DNA from: Oscillospiraceae bacterium
Lineage (GTDB): Bacteria; Bacillota; Clostridia; Christensenellales; Aristaeellaceae
Assembly (NCBI GenBank): GCA_031269355.1
Contig: JAISZG010000011.1
Span: 1-37,125, forward strand
Reading direction: 5' to 3'
DNA length: 37,125 nt
The notes under the pieces are model-generated. The model made no database searches and had not been told where the DNA came from. It was given only the letters and a program-made list of their open reading frames with translations. The translations under genes were made by a program, and so were the position numbers. Of the stretch, positions 7,349 to 17,162 are shown one piece after another (the stretch's first letter is position 1; every line of letters begins with the position of its first letter).

Positions 7349-7416
7349 GCGTAGCGAAGTTGACAACGCGCTCGTGCGACGCTTCACGCGAAGCGACGTC
7401 GTAGTATTAGCCGCAG

Positions 7417-10638
<3,222 letters not shown>

Positions 10639-10642
10639 TTAG

Positions 10643-10724
10643 ACGGGTGCTCTGACCCCGACGCCCCCTAACGAGACGGGGCAGCGCTCCGTACCCGCGC
10701 GTCGCGCTGCCGTTCGGGGGTAAT
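10643..10724. repeat. Palindromic repeat family A, copy A5 (between GT1 and lacZ)
   Basis: It starts CGGGTGCTCTGACCCCGACG, has ACGAGACGGGGCAGCGCTCC in the middle and ends GCTGCCGTTCGGGGGTAAT. It shares the GGGTGC start and the CGTTCGGGG centre of the family but is rearranged. It fills most of the lacZ-glycosyltransferase gap and could act as an intercistronic hairpin. Confidence 0.6.
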
Positions 10725-10728
10725 CCGT

Positions 10729-12060
10729 TTATTCCTCGACAAAATTACGCGTCATCCAATTGCGCCTTTTCAAACGCGCGTCGGTAAGCGCGGCTGAAAA
10801 AGCGGTGGTTTCTTGTTCTATTATGTCGGCTGCGGTCGCGGCGCCGTCCTCCATGCGCAAATGCTTGGAGATATACTGAGCGTTCTCCCGAAAAGCGGGA
10901 TTGCCCACCAATTGGGACAGCGCGCGCGCGAGCTTGTGCTCCGACATCTTATCCCTGGGTATTGGCTTGGGGCCGAGGCCGCGCCTATATATTTGCTGTC
11001 CCCAAAAAGGCTGATCGCCGCCGAAGGGTATCACAAGGGTAGGCAAACCCGCGTACAGCCCGGCTGCGGTAGTACCAGCTCCCCCGTGATGCACCACCGC
11101 GCGCACGTGCTCGAACAGCCAGCTATGCGGTATATAATCCGCAAAAAACACGCGCTCCGACGCCCTCACGGCCGACGCGGTTCGCTCGTCGCACAGCTCT
11201 CCCCAGCCCCTGAACATTACAGCCCGCAGATCCGCGCGCTTCAAACAAGCCAATATTATGCGCATCGCCTCGCACATATCGCCGGAAATCATCGATCCGA
11301 AGCCGATATATATGGGCGTCGAACCGTTCGACAGAAACGCGTGAAGCGAGGGAGAGGGCGTATATTCTTCTGCGGCCTTTGGCTGAAAGAAACCGACCAT
11401 ATGGATATTCGACGGCCAGCATGTGGAGGGCGGCAGTATCTGCGGGCTTATCGCGTACAGCACCGGTATCCTCCACAGCCCGACCGTATAATCCGGATGC
11501 GGCCTGATACGCCGCGCGCTCACGCCGTTAACCGTGCGCCAGCGGCGCAAATAGTGATATTCCAAACTGCCGACCGCCAGATATGCAAGCGAATACGTCA
11601 GGTTGTTATAAGCCCTGCCCAGCCGCAGCATGGGCATGATAGCAAGCGGTATATCGCCGTTTCTATCCATCGGATAAAAATGTATCTGAAAGCAGGGTAT
11701 TCTAAGCTTTTCCGCTATCGAGTAGCCGATCGATCCAAAGTATGTGAGCGCGAGCACGTCCGCTCCACGGGAAGCGTCCAGCAGCGCGCCAATAAGCGGC
11801 TCTATCATTTGCCGCAGCGATTTCGTCAGCCTTGAAAGAAACGTAACCGGGCTGGCCCCCGGCTTTATCAATTCGCCTATATATCTATAAACATCTCCCG
11901 GCAGGCAATAGAACTCCAATCCGGCCTTTCGTATCATATCGCCCAGCGGCTTAAACGCCGCGATCTGAACGATATGCCCGCGCCGGGCAAGTTCCTCTCC
12001 GAGCAATACCATCGGCTTCACGTCGCCAGTAGTGCCGATGGATAACATATGAATTCGCAT
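10729..12060 (-). CDS. GT1-family glycosyltransferase (UDP-glycosyltransferase-like)
   Basis: The protein has 443 residues with a GT-B fold. The N-terminal domain begins with a beta-strand and turn typical of the family (RIHMLSIGTTGDVKPMVLLGEELARRGH). The C-terminal donor site carries the GT1 signature HHGGAGTTAAGLYAGLPTLV followed by IPFGGDQPFWG. The overall pattern is closest to sterol/lipid 3-beta-glucosyltransferases and macrolide-type enzymes (the MRI..GT.GDV.P start and GGDQPFWG end). It should move a sugar from UDP- or TDP-sugar to a small hydrophobic acceptor at the cytoplasmic face; the acceptor is unknown. The start has only a weak RBS (GTAGGATA). It lies upstream of lacZ on the same strand. 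Confidence 0.9.
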   Translation of the reverse strand: MRIHMLSIGTTGDVKPMVLLGEELARRGHIVQIAAFKPLGDMIRKAGLEFYCLPGDVYRYIGELIKPGASPVTFLSRLTKSLRQMIEPLIGALLDASRGADVLALTYFGSIGYSIAEKLRIPCFQIHFYPMDRNGDIPLAIMPMLRLGRAYNNLTYSLAYLAVGSLEYHYLRRWRTVNGVSARRIRPHPDYTVGLWRIPVLYAISPQILPPSTCWPSNIHMVGFFQPKAAEEYTPSPSLHAFLSNGSTPIYIGFGSMISGDMCEAMRIILACLKRADLRAVMFRGWGELCDERTASAVRASERVFFADYIPHSWLFEHVRAVVHHGGAGTTAAGLYAGLPTLVIPFGGDQPFWGQQIYRRGLGPKPIPRDKMSEHKLARALSQLVGNPAFRENAQYISKHLRMEDGAATAADIIEQETTAFSAALTDARLKRRNWMTRNFVEE

Positions 12061-12138
12061 CTATGGGATATCCTACCACAACCGCCTTATACGGTCAAAC
12101 TGAAAAACCGGACAGGACAATAGTTATATTCAACTTAT

Positions 12139-12162
12139 GCGAGGTTCTGCCCCGTACCCTGT
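12139..12162 (-). repeat. Partial family A repeat, copy A6
   Basis: On the minus strand it reads CAGGGTACGGGGCAGAACCT then CGC, matching the first palindrome of the family. The rest of the unit is absent. It lies in the 298-base divergent spacer between the glycosyltransferase and flavodoxin genes, together with promoter 12216-12244 and copy A7. Confidence 0.55.
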
Positions 12163-12215
12163 AAACGCGATTTCATGGACTATAGCGCGTTGATTTTATC
12201 CTGCAGGAATCGCGA

Positions 12216-12244
12216 TTGACATAGCCTTCCAATCCGTATAGAAT
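12216..12244 (+). promoter_or_regulatory. Sigma-A type promoter for the flavodoxin-like gene
   Basis: Perfect TTGACA (12216-12221), a 17-base spacer, then TAGAAT (12239-12244, one mismatch from TATAAT). Transcription would start near 12252 and run through repeat A7 into the gene at 12359. Confidence 0.8.
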
Positions 12245-12289
12245 ACCCATAATAAATAATACTAGCCGACCGCTCAGAAGCTTACCGCA

Positions 12290-12348
12290 GGTATGGGGAG
12301 CAGCTCCATTTAATTCGGGGCGGAGGGGCAGAGTCATGCGCTAAAAGG
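12290..12348 (+). repeat. Palindromic repeat family A, copy A7
   Basis: A full two-palindrome unit: GGTATGGGGAGCAGCTCC, then ATTTAATTCGGGGCGGAGGGG, then CAGAGTCATGCGCTAAAAGG. Its right end overlaps the AAAAGGAGG ribosome binding site of the next gene, exactly as copy A2b does at 2508. Confidence 0.75.
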
Positions 12349-12358
12349 AGGCTTGCTT

Positions 12359-12979
12359 ATGAAAGTGCTTATGATCAACGGCAGCCCGCATCAGCGGGGC
12401 TGCACCTATACCGCGCTGACGGAAATCGCGGAGGCGCTGGATAAATCCGGGATAGATTCTGAAATATTGTGGCTTGGCACCGAGCCTATACGCGGCTGTA
12501 TAAGCTGCGGCGGTTGCTACACCGGCCCGGATCGCTGCGTGTTCGACGACGTGGTGAACGTCGCGCTGGAAAAGGCTGAAAGCTGCGATGGCTTCGTGTT
12601 CGGCTCTCCGGTTCACTACGCCTCCGCGTCCGGCGTTATGACGTCGTTCATGGATAGGTTCTTCTATTCCGGTCCGGGATTTTACGGCAAGCCCGGCTGC
12701 GTGGTGGTATCGTGCAGGCGCGGCGGTGCGACGGCCGCGTTTGATCAACTAAATAAATATCTTACGATATCCGGGATGCCGGTGGTATCCTCCCAATATT
12801 GGAACGGAGTGCATGGGAACACCCCAGACGAGGTGCGGCGCGATCTAGAGGGGATGCAGGTTATGCGAACGCTGGGGCGAAACATGGCGTGGCTTCTCAA
12901 ATGTATAGAAGCGGGACGCGCGGCCGGAATCGAATATCCGGAGCCTGAGAAGCGCGTGGCGACAAACTTTATACGCTGA
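12359..12979 (+). CDS. Flavodoxin-like NAD(P)H-dependent FMN reductase / iron-sulfur flavoprotein family
   Basis: The protein has 206 residues. The FMN phosphate loop is GSPHQRGCTY after the first strand (KVLMING). CISCGGCYTGPDRCVFDD follows at about 46-63; its Cys spacing (CxxCxxC...C) resembles the cluster-binding region of iron-sulfur flavoproteins. FVFGSPVHYASASGVMTSFMDR is the typical second FMN-binding region. It is likely a cytosolic electron-transfer or quinone/nitro-reductase type enzyme; the partner is unknown. The frame opens with a TTG at 12353, but AAAAGGAGGCTTGCTT places the start at the ATG of 12359. A terminator-like hairpin within repeat B1 follows. Confidence 0.88.
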   Translation: MKVLMINGSPHQRGCTYTALTEIAEALDKSGIDSEILWLGTEPIRGCISCGGCYTGPDRCVFDDVVNVALEKAESCDGFVFGSPVHYASASGVMTSFMDRFFYSGPGFYGKPGCVVVSCRRGGATAAFDQLNKYLTISGMPVVSSQYWNGVHGNTPDEVRRDLEGMQVMRTLGRNMAWLLKCIEAGRAAGIEYPEPEKRVATNFIR

Positions 12980-12990
12980 GCGGATATTTT

Positions 12991-13066
12991 TAGGCGCAGC
13001 AAGCGGAGCCGAAGGCGTAGCGAAGCTGTAGCGGATTCAGAGAAACTCCGAAGGAGTTTTCGCCTT
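12991..13066 (+). repeat. Repeat family B, copy B1, ending in a terminator-like hairpin
   Basis: It is similar over ~75 bases to the reverse complement of 26237-26315. Shared blocks are GGCGCAGC..GCGGAGCC, GCTGTAGCGGATTCA (GCTGCGGATTCA in the other) and the A/T-rich hairpin end. In this copy AAACTCC-GAA-GGAGTTT forms a 7-bp hairpin followed by TCGCCTT, which may terminate the flavodoxin transcript. Confidence 0.7.
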
Positions 13067-13097
13067 ATAATGTATAATCAATTGGAGTGAGATCGGC

Positions 13098-14303
13098 ATG
13101 AGGGATTTTGAATATTACGCGCCGACGCGCATCGTGTTTGGCCGCGATAAGGAAGCTCTTACGGGCGCGCTGCTGAAACGCGTCGGAGCGAAGCGCGCGA
13201 TTGTCGTATACGGCGGCGGCAGCGTATCGCGAAGCGGGCTGCTGGAGCGCGTCGGGCGGTCGCTGTCCGATGCGGGAATCGAGTATCAATTGTTCGGCGG
13301 AGCGCGTCCCAACCCGACGCTGAAGCACGCGGAAGAGGGAGCGCGGATTGCGATCGAGTTCGGCGCGGACGCGTCTCTCGCGGTGGGCGGCGGCAGCGCT
13401 ATCGACACCGCCAAGGCGATCGCGCACGGCGCGGCAAATCCGGACGCCGCGCTGTGGGATATATGGACGGCGAAGACGACGCTATCGAAATCGCTGCCGG
13501 TCGGCGTGGTGCTGACAATACCGGCCGCCGGAAGCGAGATGAGCGATTCCGCAGTGCTGACAAATACGGACTCGGGCGTCAAGAAGGGCTTGAGCACGGA
13601 GTTCAACCGTCCAAGGTTTGCAGTGCTGAACCCCGCGCTCGCGTCCACTCTGCCCAAGCGGCAAATCGCCTGCGGCGTATCCGACATACTTATGCACACG
13701 CTCGACCGCTACTTCACGCATACGAAGGGCAATCCGCTGACGGATGAGTTCGCCGAAGCGCTGCTTCGCGTGACTATGGACGCGGGCGCGAAGACATATA
13801 TAAATCCAAATGATTATGACGCAATCAGTGATTTGACATGGTGTTCGAGCGTATCTCACAACGGCTTAACGGGGCTTGGAGCGGCGACGGATTTCGTGCC
13901 CCATAAGCTGGGTCACGAGCTGAGCGCGCGCTACGACGTGCCCCACGGCGAAAGCCTGACGTGCATATGGGGCGCGTGGGCAATGTATGTATATATGGAA
14001 GAGCCGGAGCGATTCGCGAAGTTCGCCCGCAATGTGTTCGGCATACAGGAGGACGACGCCCGCGCCGCAGCGGTTGCCGGAATAGATGCGATGGTCGCGT
14101 TCTTCCGTTCCCTCGATATGCCGGTATCGCTGCCGGAGCTTGGCGTGGGAGAGATAAGCGACACCGATATATCGCTGCTCGCGGAGAACAGCCAGAGAAA
14201 TTCGGGCGAGGGCTTCGGAAGCTTCAAGCGGATTTATCAAAAAGACGCTGCCGCCATATACGCTGCGGCAAGCGGGTGTGGGGCGCGGCCCCGCGCTAAA
14301 TAG
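13098..14303 (+). CDS. Iron-containing alcohol dehydrogenase (group III, butanol dehydrogenase-like)
   Basis: The protein has 401 residues. It begins with the family N-terminus FEYYAPTRIVFGRDKE. The nucleotide-binding GGGSAIDTAKAIAHGA (about 97-112) follows YGGGSVSRSG at about 38. The metal-binding region is D-x3-H-type, MHTLDRYFTH (about 199-208) and VPHKLGHELS with DVPHGE (about 270-295), giving the conserved His and Asp ligands. It should reduce aldehydes to alcohols with NAD(P)H in fermentation. GGAGTGAGATCGGC precedes the ATG. The last ~10 residues (SGCGARPRAK) and the stop codon come from a repeat-A copy, so the family's normal C-terminus was probably replaced or extended. The gene is 118 bases from the flavodoxin gene and 30 from the next. 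Confidence 0.93.
   Translation: MRDFEYYAPTRIVFGRDKEALTGALLKRVGAKRAIVVYGGGSVSRSGLLERVGRSLSDAGIEYQLFGGARPNPTLKHAEEGARIAIEFGADASLAVGGGSAIDTAKAIAHGAANPDAALWDIWTAKTTLSKSLPVGVVLTIPAAGSEMSDSAVLTNTDSGVKKGLSTEFNRPRFAVLNPALASTLPKRQIACGVSDILMHTLDRYFTHTKGNPLTDEFAEALLRVTMDAGAKTYINPNDYDAISDLTWCSSVSHNGLTGLGAATDFVPHKLGHELSARYDVPHGESLTCIWGAWAMYVYMEEPERFAKFARNVFGIQEDDARAAAVAGIDAMVAFFRSLDMPVSLPELGVGEISDTDISLLAENSQRNSGEGFGSFKRIYQKDAAAIYAAASGCGARPRAK
14274..14303 (+). repeat. Family A repeat, copy A8, forming the 3' end of the dehydrogenase gene
   Basis: GGGTGTGGGGCGCGGCCCCG followed by CGCTAAATAG matches a single-palindrome unit. It supplies codons for CGARPRAK and the TAG stop. GGAG follows directly after the stop. 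Confidence 0.75.
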
Positions 14304-14333
14304 GAGACGGGGATAGACGGGAGTGCATTACGC

Positions 14334-15074
14334 GTGAATACGCATATCGATACCGCGCCGGTGCTGGAGGCGTTCGCGCGCGGCGGCGAGTGCCCGCTTT
14401 GCGATTTGCGCGAACGAACTGAGGAAGGGTACCTCGAGCTGTTTCTCGGCGGCTCCGTTATGGAGCCGGACGTGCGCGTGGTTGTAAACGACAAGGGGTT
14501 CTGCGCGCGCCATTTCCAGATGCTGTACGCTTGCGGCAACCGGCTGGGTCTGGCGCTGATGGCGCATACGCACTTGCGGGAGACAATCAGGAAATTCGAG
14601 GAGCGCGTGAATACGGCGCCGGACGATCGGCGGCCGCGCTGGTTCGGCGGGCATGGCGCGCGCGCACCCCGCCCATCTCATACGGCGCGGACGCATCACG
14701 CGGGAGATGGCGATTCGCGCGAGTCGTGCGCGCTTTGCGATCGCTTGGACGCTACGATGGATAGGTATATAGAAACAACCATATATCTGTGGGAACACGA
14801 TTCCGCGTTTAAAGCGCGATTCAACTCGTCCGCGGGCGTGTGCATTCCGCACTTCGAGCGGCTTCAGAGAGCCGCGCGCGCTCGCGGGAAACGTGACTTT
14901 ATCGAGGCGCTTATAGAATTAGAACGAAATAATCTGAACCGCGTCGAGCGGGAACTCGAGTGGTTCACGTTGAAATTTGATTATAGAAATAAAGATAAAC
15001 CGTGGGGCGATTCAAAGGACGCGCTGCCGCGCGCGCTCCGCAAGCTCACGGGAGTGAATATTAAGGATGAATAA
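14334..15074 (+). CDS. DUF6062 family protein (Cys-pair protein, unknown function)
   Basis: The protein has 246 residues, with a GTG start 30 bases after the dehydrogenase and a weak CGGGAG site. It matches the DUF6062 pattern: an N-terminal CPLCDLRERTEEGYLE, EPDVRVVVNDKGFCARHFQML, and RLGLALMAHTHL, then a second Cys pair CALCDRLDATMDRYIETT (about 132-150) and VCIPHFERLQRAA. The two CxxC...C/H sets look like two similar halves, each able to bind a metal (inference). The protein is soluble and rich in charged helices. DUF6062 is common in gut Clostridia and uncharacterised. The position suggests co-transcription with the dehydrogenase. The segment at about 100-130 (RWFGGHGARAPRPSHTARTH) is Arg/Pro/His-rich and may be a lineage-specific insert. 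Confidence 0.85.
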   Translation: MNTHIDTAPVLEAFARGGECPLCDLRERTEEGYLELFLGGSVMEPDVRVVVNDKGFCARHFQMLYACGNRLGLALMAHTHLRETIRKFEERVNTAPDDRRPRWFGGHGARAPRPSHTARTHHAGDGDSRESCALCDRLDATMDRYIETTIYLWEHDSAFKARFNSSAGVCIPHFERLQRAARARGKRDFIEALIELERNNLNRVERELEWFTLKFDYRNKDKPWGDSKDALPRALRKLTGVNIKDE

Positions 15075-15112
15075 TATTATTATATTATATTAAATTATGA
15101 AGGGCTGACGAT

Positions 15113-16231
15113 ATGCGCTTTACATTGCCGACATATACTCCGCCGGATTTCTCGAGCGAAGCGCTGGCGGATGCGCCAAACGCTGGAATCGCGGTAGTCG
15201 AACGCGATACGGTCGCGCCGGAGGGATACCACGCGACGTCCATATTCCCGGAATATTTCAAAGTGGGCGGTCGCTGGCTGCTCGCCGCGCGCAGCCGCAT
15301 GGATTGCGTGGCCGTGCTCGGCGGCGACGGCGAGCAGGGTGCGGGGCGGAGCCCCGCGTTAATAGAAATAAGGGAATTCCGCCGCCTGCGCGCAGGCGAT
15401 CGGGTGATATTGGGTCGAACGGAGGATGGAAGCGAGGGCGTGCTGGTTCATCCGTACGGGTTCGCCAAACTTGAGTCGCGCCGCGACGACGCGTTTGCGT
15501 TCCGGCAGGGACGGAGCCGCGAGTCGTCGTTCTCGCTGGATTATGATCGGCTGTACGAGCTGCTGCGCCACGAGCGGGAGCACGGCTCGATCGCGTGGGT
15601 GCTCGGCCCCGCGTCCAGCTTCGACGCGGATTCGCGCGAAGCGCTGGCCGGATTGATACGCAAGGGATACGCAAATTCGCTGCTGGCGGGAAACGCGCTG
15701 GCTACGCACGATCTGGAAGGCTCGTACAGAGGCACGGCGCTCGGCCAGAATATATATACGCAGGAGCTGCAGCCAAACGGGCATTATAACCATATTGATA
15801 CAATAAATATGGCGCGGCGCTGGGGTTCGATTCCGGCGTTTATAAAAGGAGAAGGAATTCGGGAGGGCATACTGCACGCGTGCGTGGAGCGCGGCGTCAA
15901 CGTAGTGCTCACGGGTTCGATTCGCGACGACGGCCCGCTCCCCGGGGTTATCGCGGACGTATACGAAGGGCAGGACGCGATGCGCGCGGAGCTGTCCCGC
16001 GCGACCACGGTTATCGCGATGGCTACCGCGCTGCACACAATCGCGTCCGGGAATATGACGCCCTGCTATCACGTGCTGCCGGATGGCGCCGTTCGACCGG
16101 TATTCTTCTATGTGGTCGATATATCGGAGTTCACAGCCAACAAGCTTGCCGACCGCGGCAGCCTCAGTGCGAAAAGCATCATCACGAACGTACAAGATTT
16201 TGTAGTGAATCTAAATAAAAATTTAGATTAA
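15113..16231 (+). CDS. TIGR00300 (LOR/SDH, ArgZ/AgrE C-terminal type) ornithine cyclodeaminase-like protein
   Basis: The protein has 372 residues. The C-terminal half carries the family signature: LLAGNALATHDLEGSYRGTA, HYNHIDTINMARR, VVLTGSIRDDGPLPGVIADV, EGQDAMRAEL, and NKLADRGSLSAKSIITNV, a Rossmann-like NAD site. In cyanobacterial AgrE/ArgZ and archaeal relatives this module acts as an NAD-dependent ornithine cyclodeaminase forming proline and ammonia. That activity is possible here but not proven. The N-terminal half (to about 150) is the smaller LOR/SDH domain. A repeat-A copy inserts [13 protein letters not shown] near residues 75-86. RBS GAAGGG precedes the ATG, and the gene ends convergently 16 bases from the VanY gene. 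The gene could complete an amino-acid route with the upstream dehydrogenase, but no direct link is visible. Confidence 0.8.
   Translation: MRFTLPTYTPPDFSSEALADAPNAGIAVVERDTVAPEGYHATSIFPEYFKVGGRWLLAARSRMDCVAVLGGDGEQGAGRSPALIEIREFRRLRAGDRVILGRTEDGSEGVLVHPYGFAKLESRRDDAFAFRQGRSRESSFSLDYDRLYELLRHEREHGSIAWVLGPASSFDADSREALAGLIRKGYANSLLAGNALATHDLEGSYRGTALGQNIYTQELQPNGHYNHIDTINMARRWGSIPAFIKGEGIREGILHACVERGVNVVLTGSIRDDGPLPGVIADVYEGQDAMRAELSRATTVIAMATALHTIASGNMTPCYHVLPDGAVRPVFFYVVDISEFTANKLADRGSLSAKSIITNVQDFVVNLNKNLD
15335..15367 (+). repeat. Family A repeat, copy A9, in frame inside the TIGR00300 gene
   Basis: CAGGGTGCGGGGCGGAGCCC then CGCGTTAATAGAA. It is the one-palindrome short form, with ends identical to those of lacZ copy A3 but without the central palindrome. 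It is in the same reading frame as the lacZ copies and encodes [10 protein letters not shown]. Confidence 0.9.
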
Positions 16232-16247
16232 TCATTAGTAGATATTG

Positions 16248-17111
16248 CTAGAAGATATCGACGATTTCCAATACGTCCTCCACGATGACGGTTGGCGTTC
16301 CGCTCACGGCGTCGACGGATTGCGTATCGCGCTCTCCGTCCGGCGCCCACGATCCGTCCTGGTATCCGTTCCACTGATCCCAGAATTCTTCAAGCGTAAG
16401 CGCGTTATCCGTAATGTAGCGCGCGGCTTCGACGCCTACATATCGAAGGTGCCAAGGCTCGAATATAATTTTTGTGATATCCTCCTTGCCCTCCGGATAG
16501 CGGATAATGAATCCGTATTCCGCGCAGTGGGCGGCTATCCATTGGCCTTCCTTTGTTTCGGCAAAGCGGGCGGTCAGCCTGCTGCCGATCCAGGAGGCGC
16601 TGATAATATCTATGCCCATTCCTGTCTGGTGATCCGACGCCCCCGCCTGCTGCACCACCTTATCATCGTACCCTATATCCTTAACGCGGTTGTAGTGCAT
16701 CACGTCCTGCGTGTGGTACGAGCGGTATCCCGAATGCGCGTACAGCTTCACGCCGTCCGCGTCCGCCGCCGCGAACATTTCCTTCAGCGCGGCCGATACG
16801 GGTCTGCGGAGCTGTATCGCGGAATCCTTCGATTTGCGAACCGTTATATTGACAAGATCGTCGGGCTTATCCTTATCCGAAAGCCGATTATCCGCGTTAG
16901 CAAGCGTGAGGAAGCTCTCGGCGTCCGCCATTATATCCTTGGATAATGGGAACGTCCAAACCGGTTCCGTCGGAACAATCGAAATACCGGCGGACGGGCT
17001 TGCCTGCGCGTCCGGCTGCCCGGCCGCCGCGCAGCCGTTTACGAGCGCGGCGAACAAAATGATGAGCAGCGCGGCGGGTATGGCCAATCGGCGCGTTGAT
17101 TTCAAGTGCAC
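16248..17111 (-). CDS. VanY-type D-alanyl-D-alanine carboxypeptidase (M15B), lipoprotein
   Basis: The protein has about 287 residues. It has an N-terminal membrane segment ending in a lipobox-like ALVNGC, then a Ser/Pro/Ala linker and the M15B domain: LYAHSGYRSYHTQ, SDHQTGMGIDI with the zinc-binding His and Asp, and EPWHLRYVG with the third ligand. Such enzymes remove the terminal D-Ala from peptidoglycan stem peptides outside the membrane. The frame extends upstream with a TTG at 17162. However, GGGAGGCGGACGCA precedes a GTG at 17111 (VHLKSTRRL), and the shorter form puts the positive charges right before the signal helix. It follows hflX on the same strand by 51 bases. There is no VanS/VanR or other resistance gene nearby, so this is probably a housekeeping cell-wall enzyme. 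Confidence 0.9.
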   Translation of the reverse strand: MHLKSTRRLAIPAALLIILFAALVNGCAAAGQPDAQASPSAGISIVPTEPVWTFPLSKDIMADAESFLTLANADNRLSDKDKPDDLVNITVRKSKDSAIQLRRPVSAALKEMFAAADADGVKLYAHSGYRSYHTQDVMHYNRVKDIGYDDKVVQQAGASDHQTGMGIDIISASWIGSRLTARFAETKEGQWIAAHCAEYGFIIRYPEGKEDITKIIFEPWHLRYVGVEAARYITDNALTLEEFWDQWNGYQDGSWAPDGERDTQSVDAVSGTPTVIVEDVLEIVDIF

Positions 17112-17162
17112 TGCGTCCGCCTCCCTGATTGATTCGTCATCCGAATTATTATGCGACAACAA

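Noticed and set aside
10813-11835. 340-codon plus-strand frame opposite the glycosyltransferase
   Set aside because: A shadow of a GC-rich real gene: Arg/His/Gly-rich, no RBS, no domain. The opposite strand has a clear GT1 protein. The same applies to 21967-23019 (-), 15359-16195 (-), 8770-9495 (+) and 18009-18686 (+).
16248-17111. VanY considered as part of a vancomycin-resistance cluster
   Set aside because: No vanH/A/X, VanS or VanR next to it, only hflX. A housekeeping D,D-carboxypeptidase is the simpler reading.
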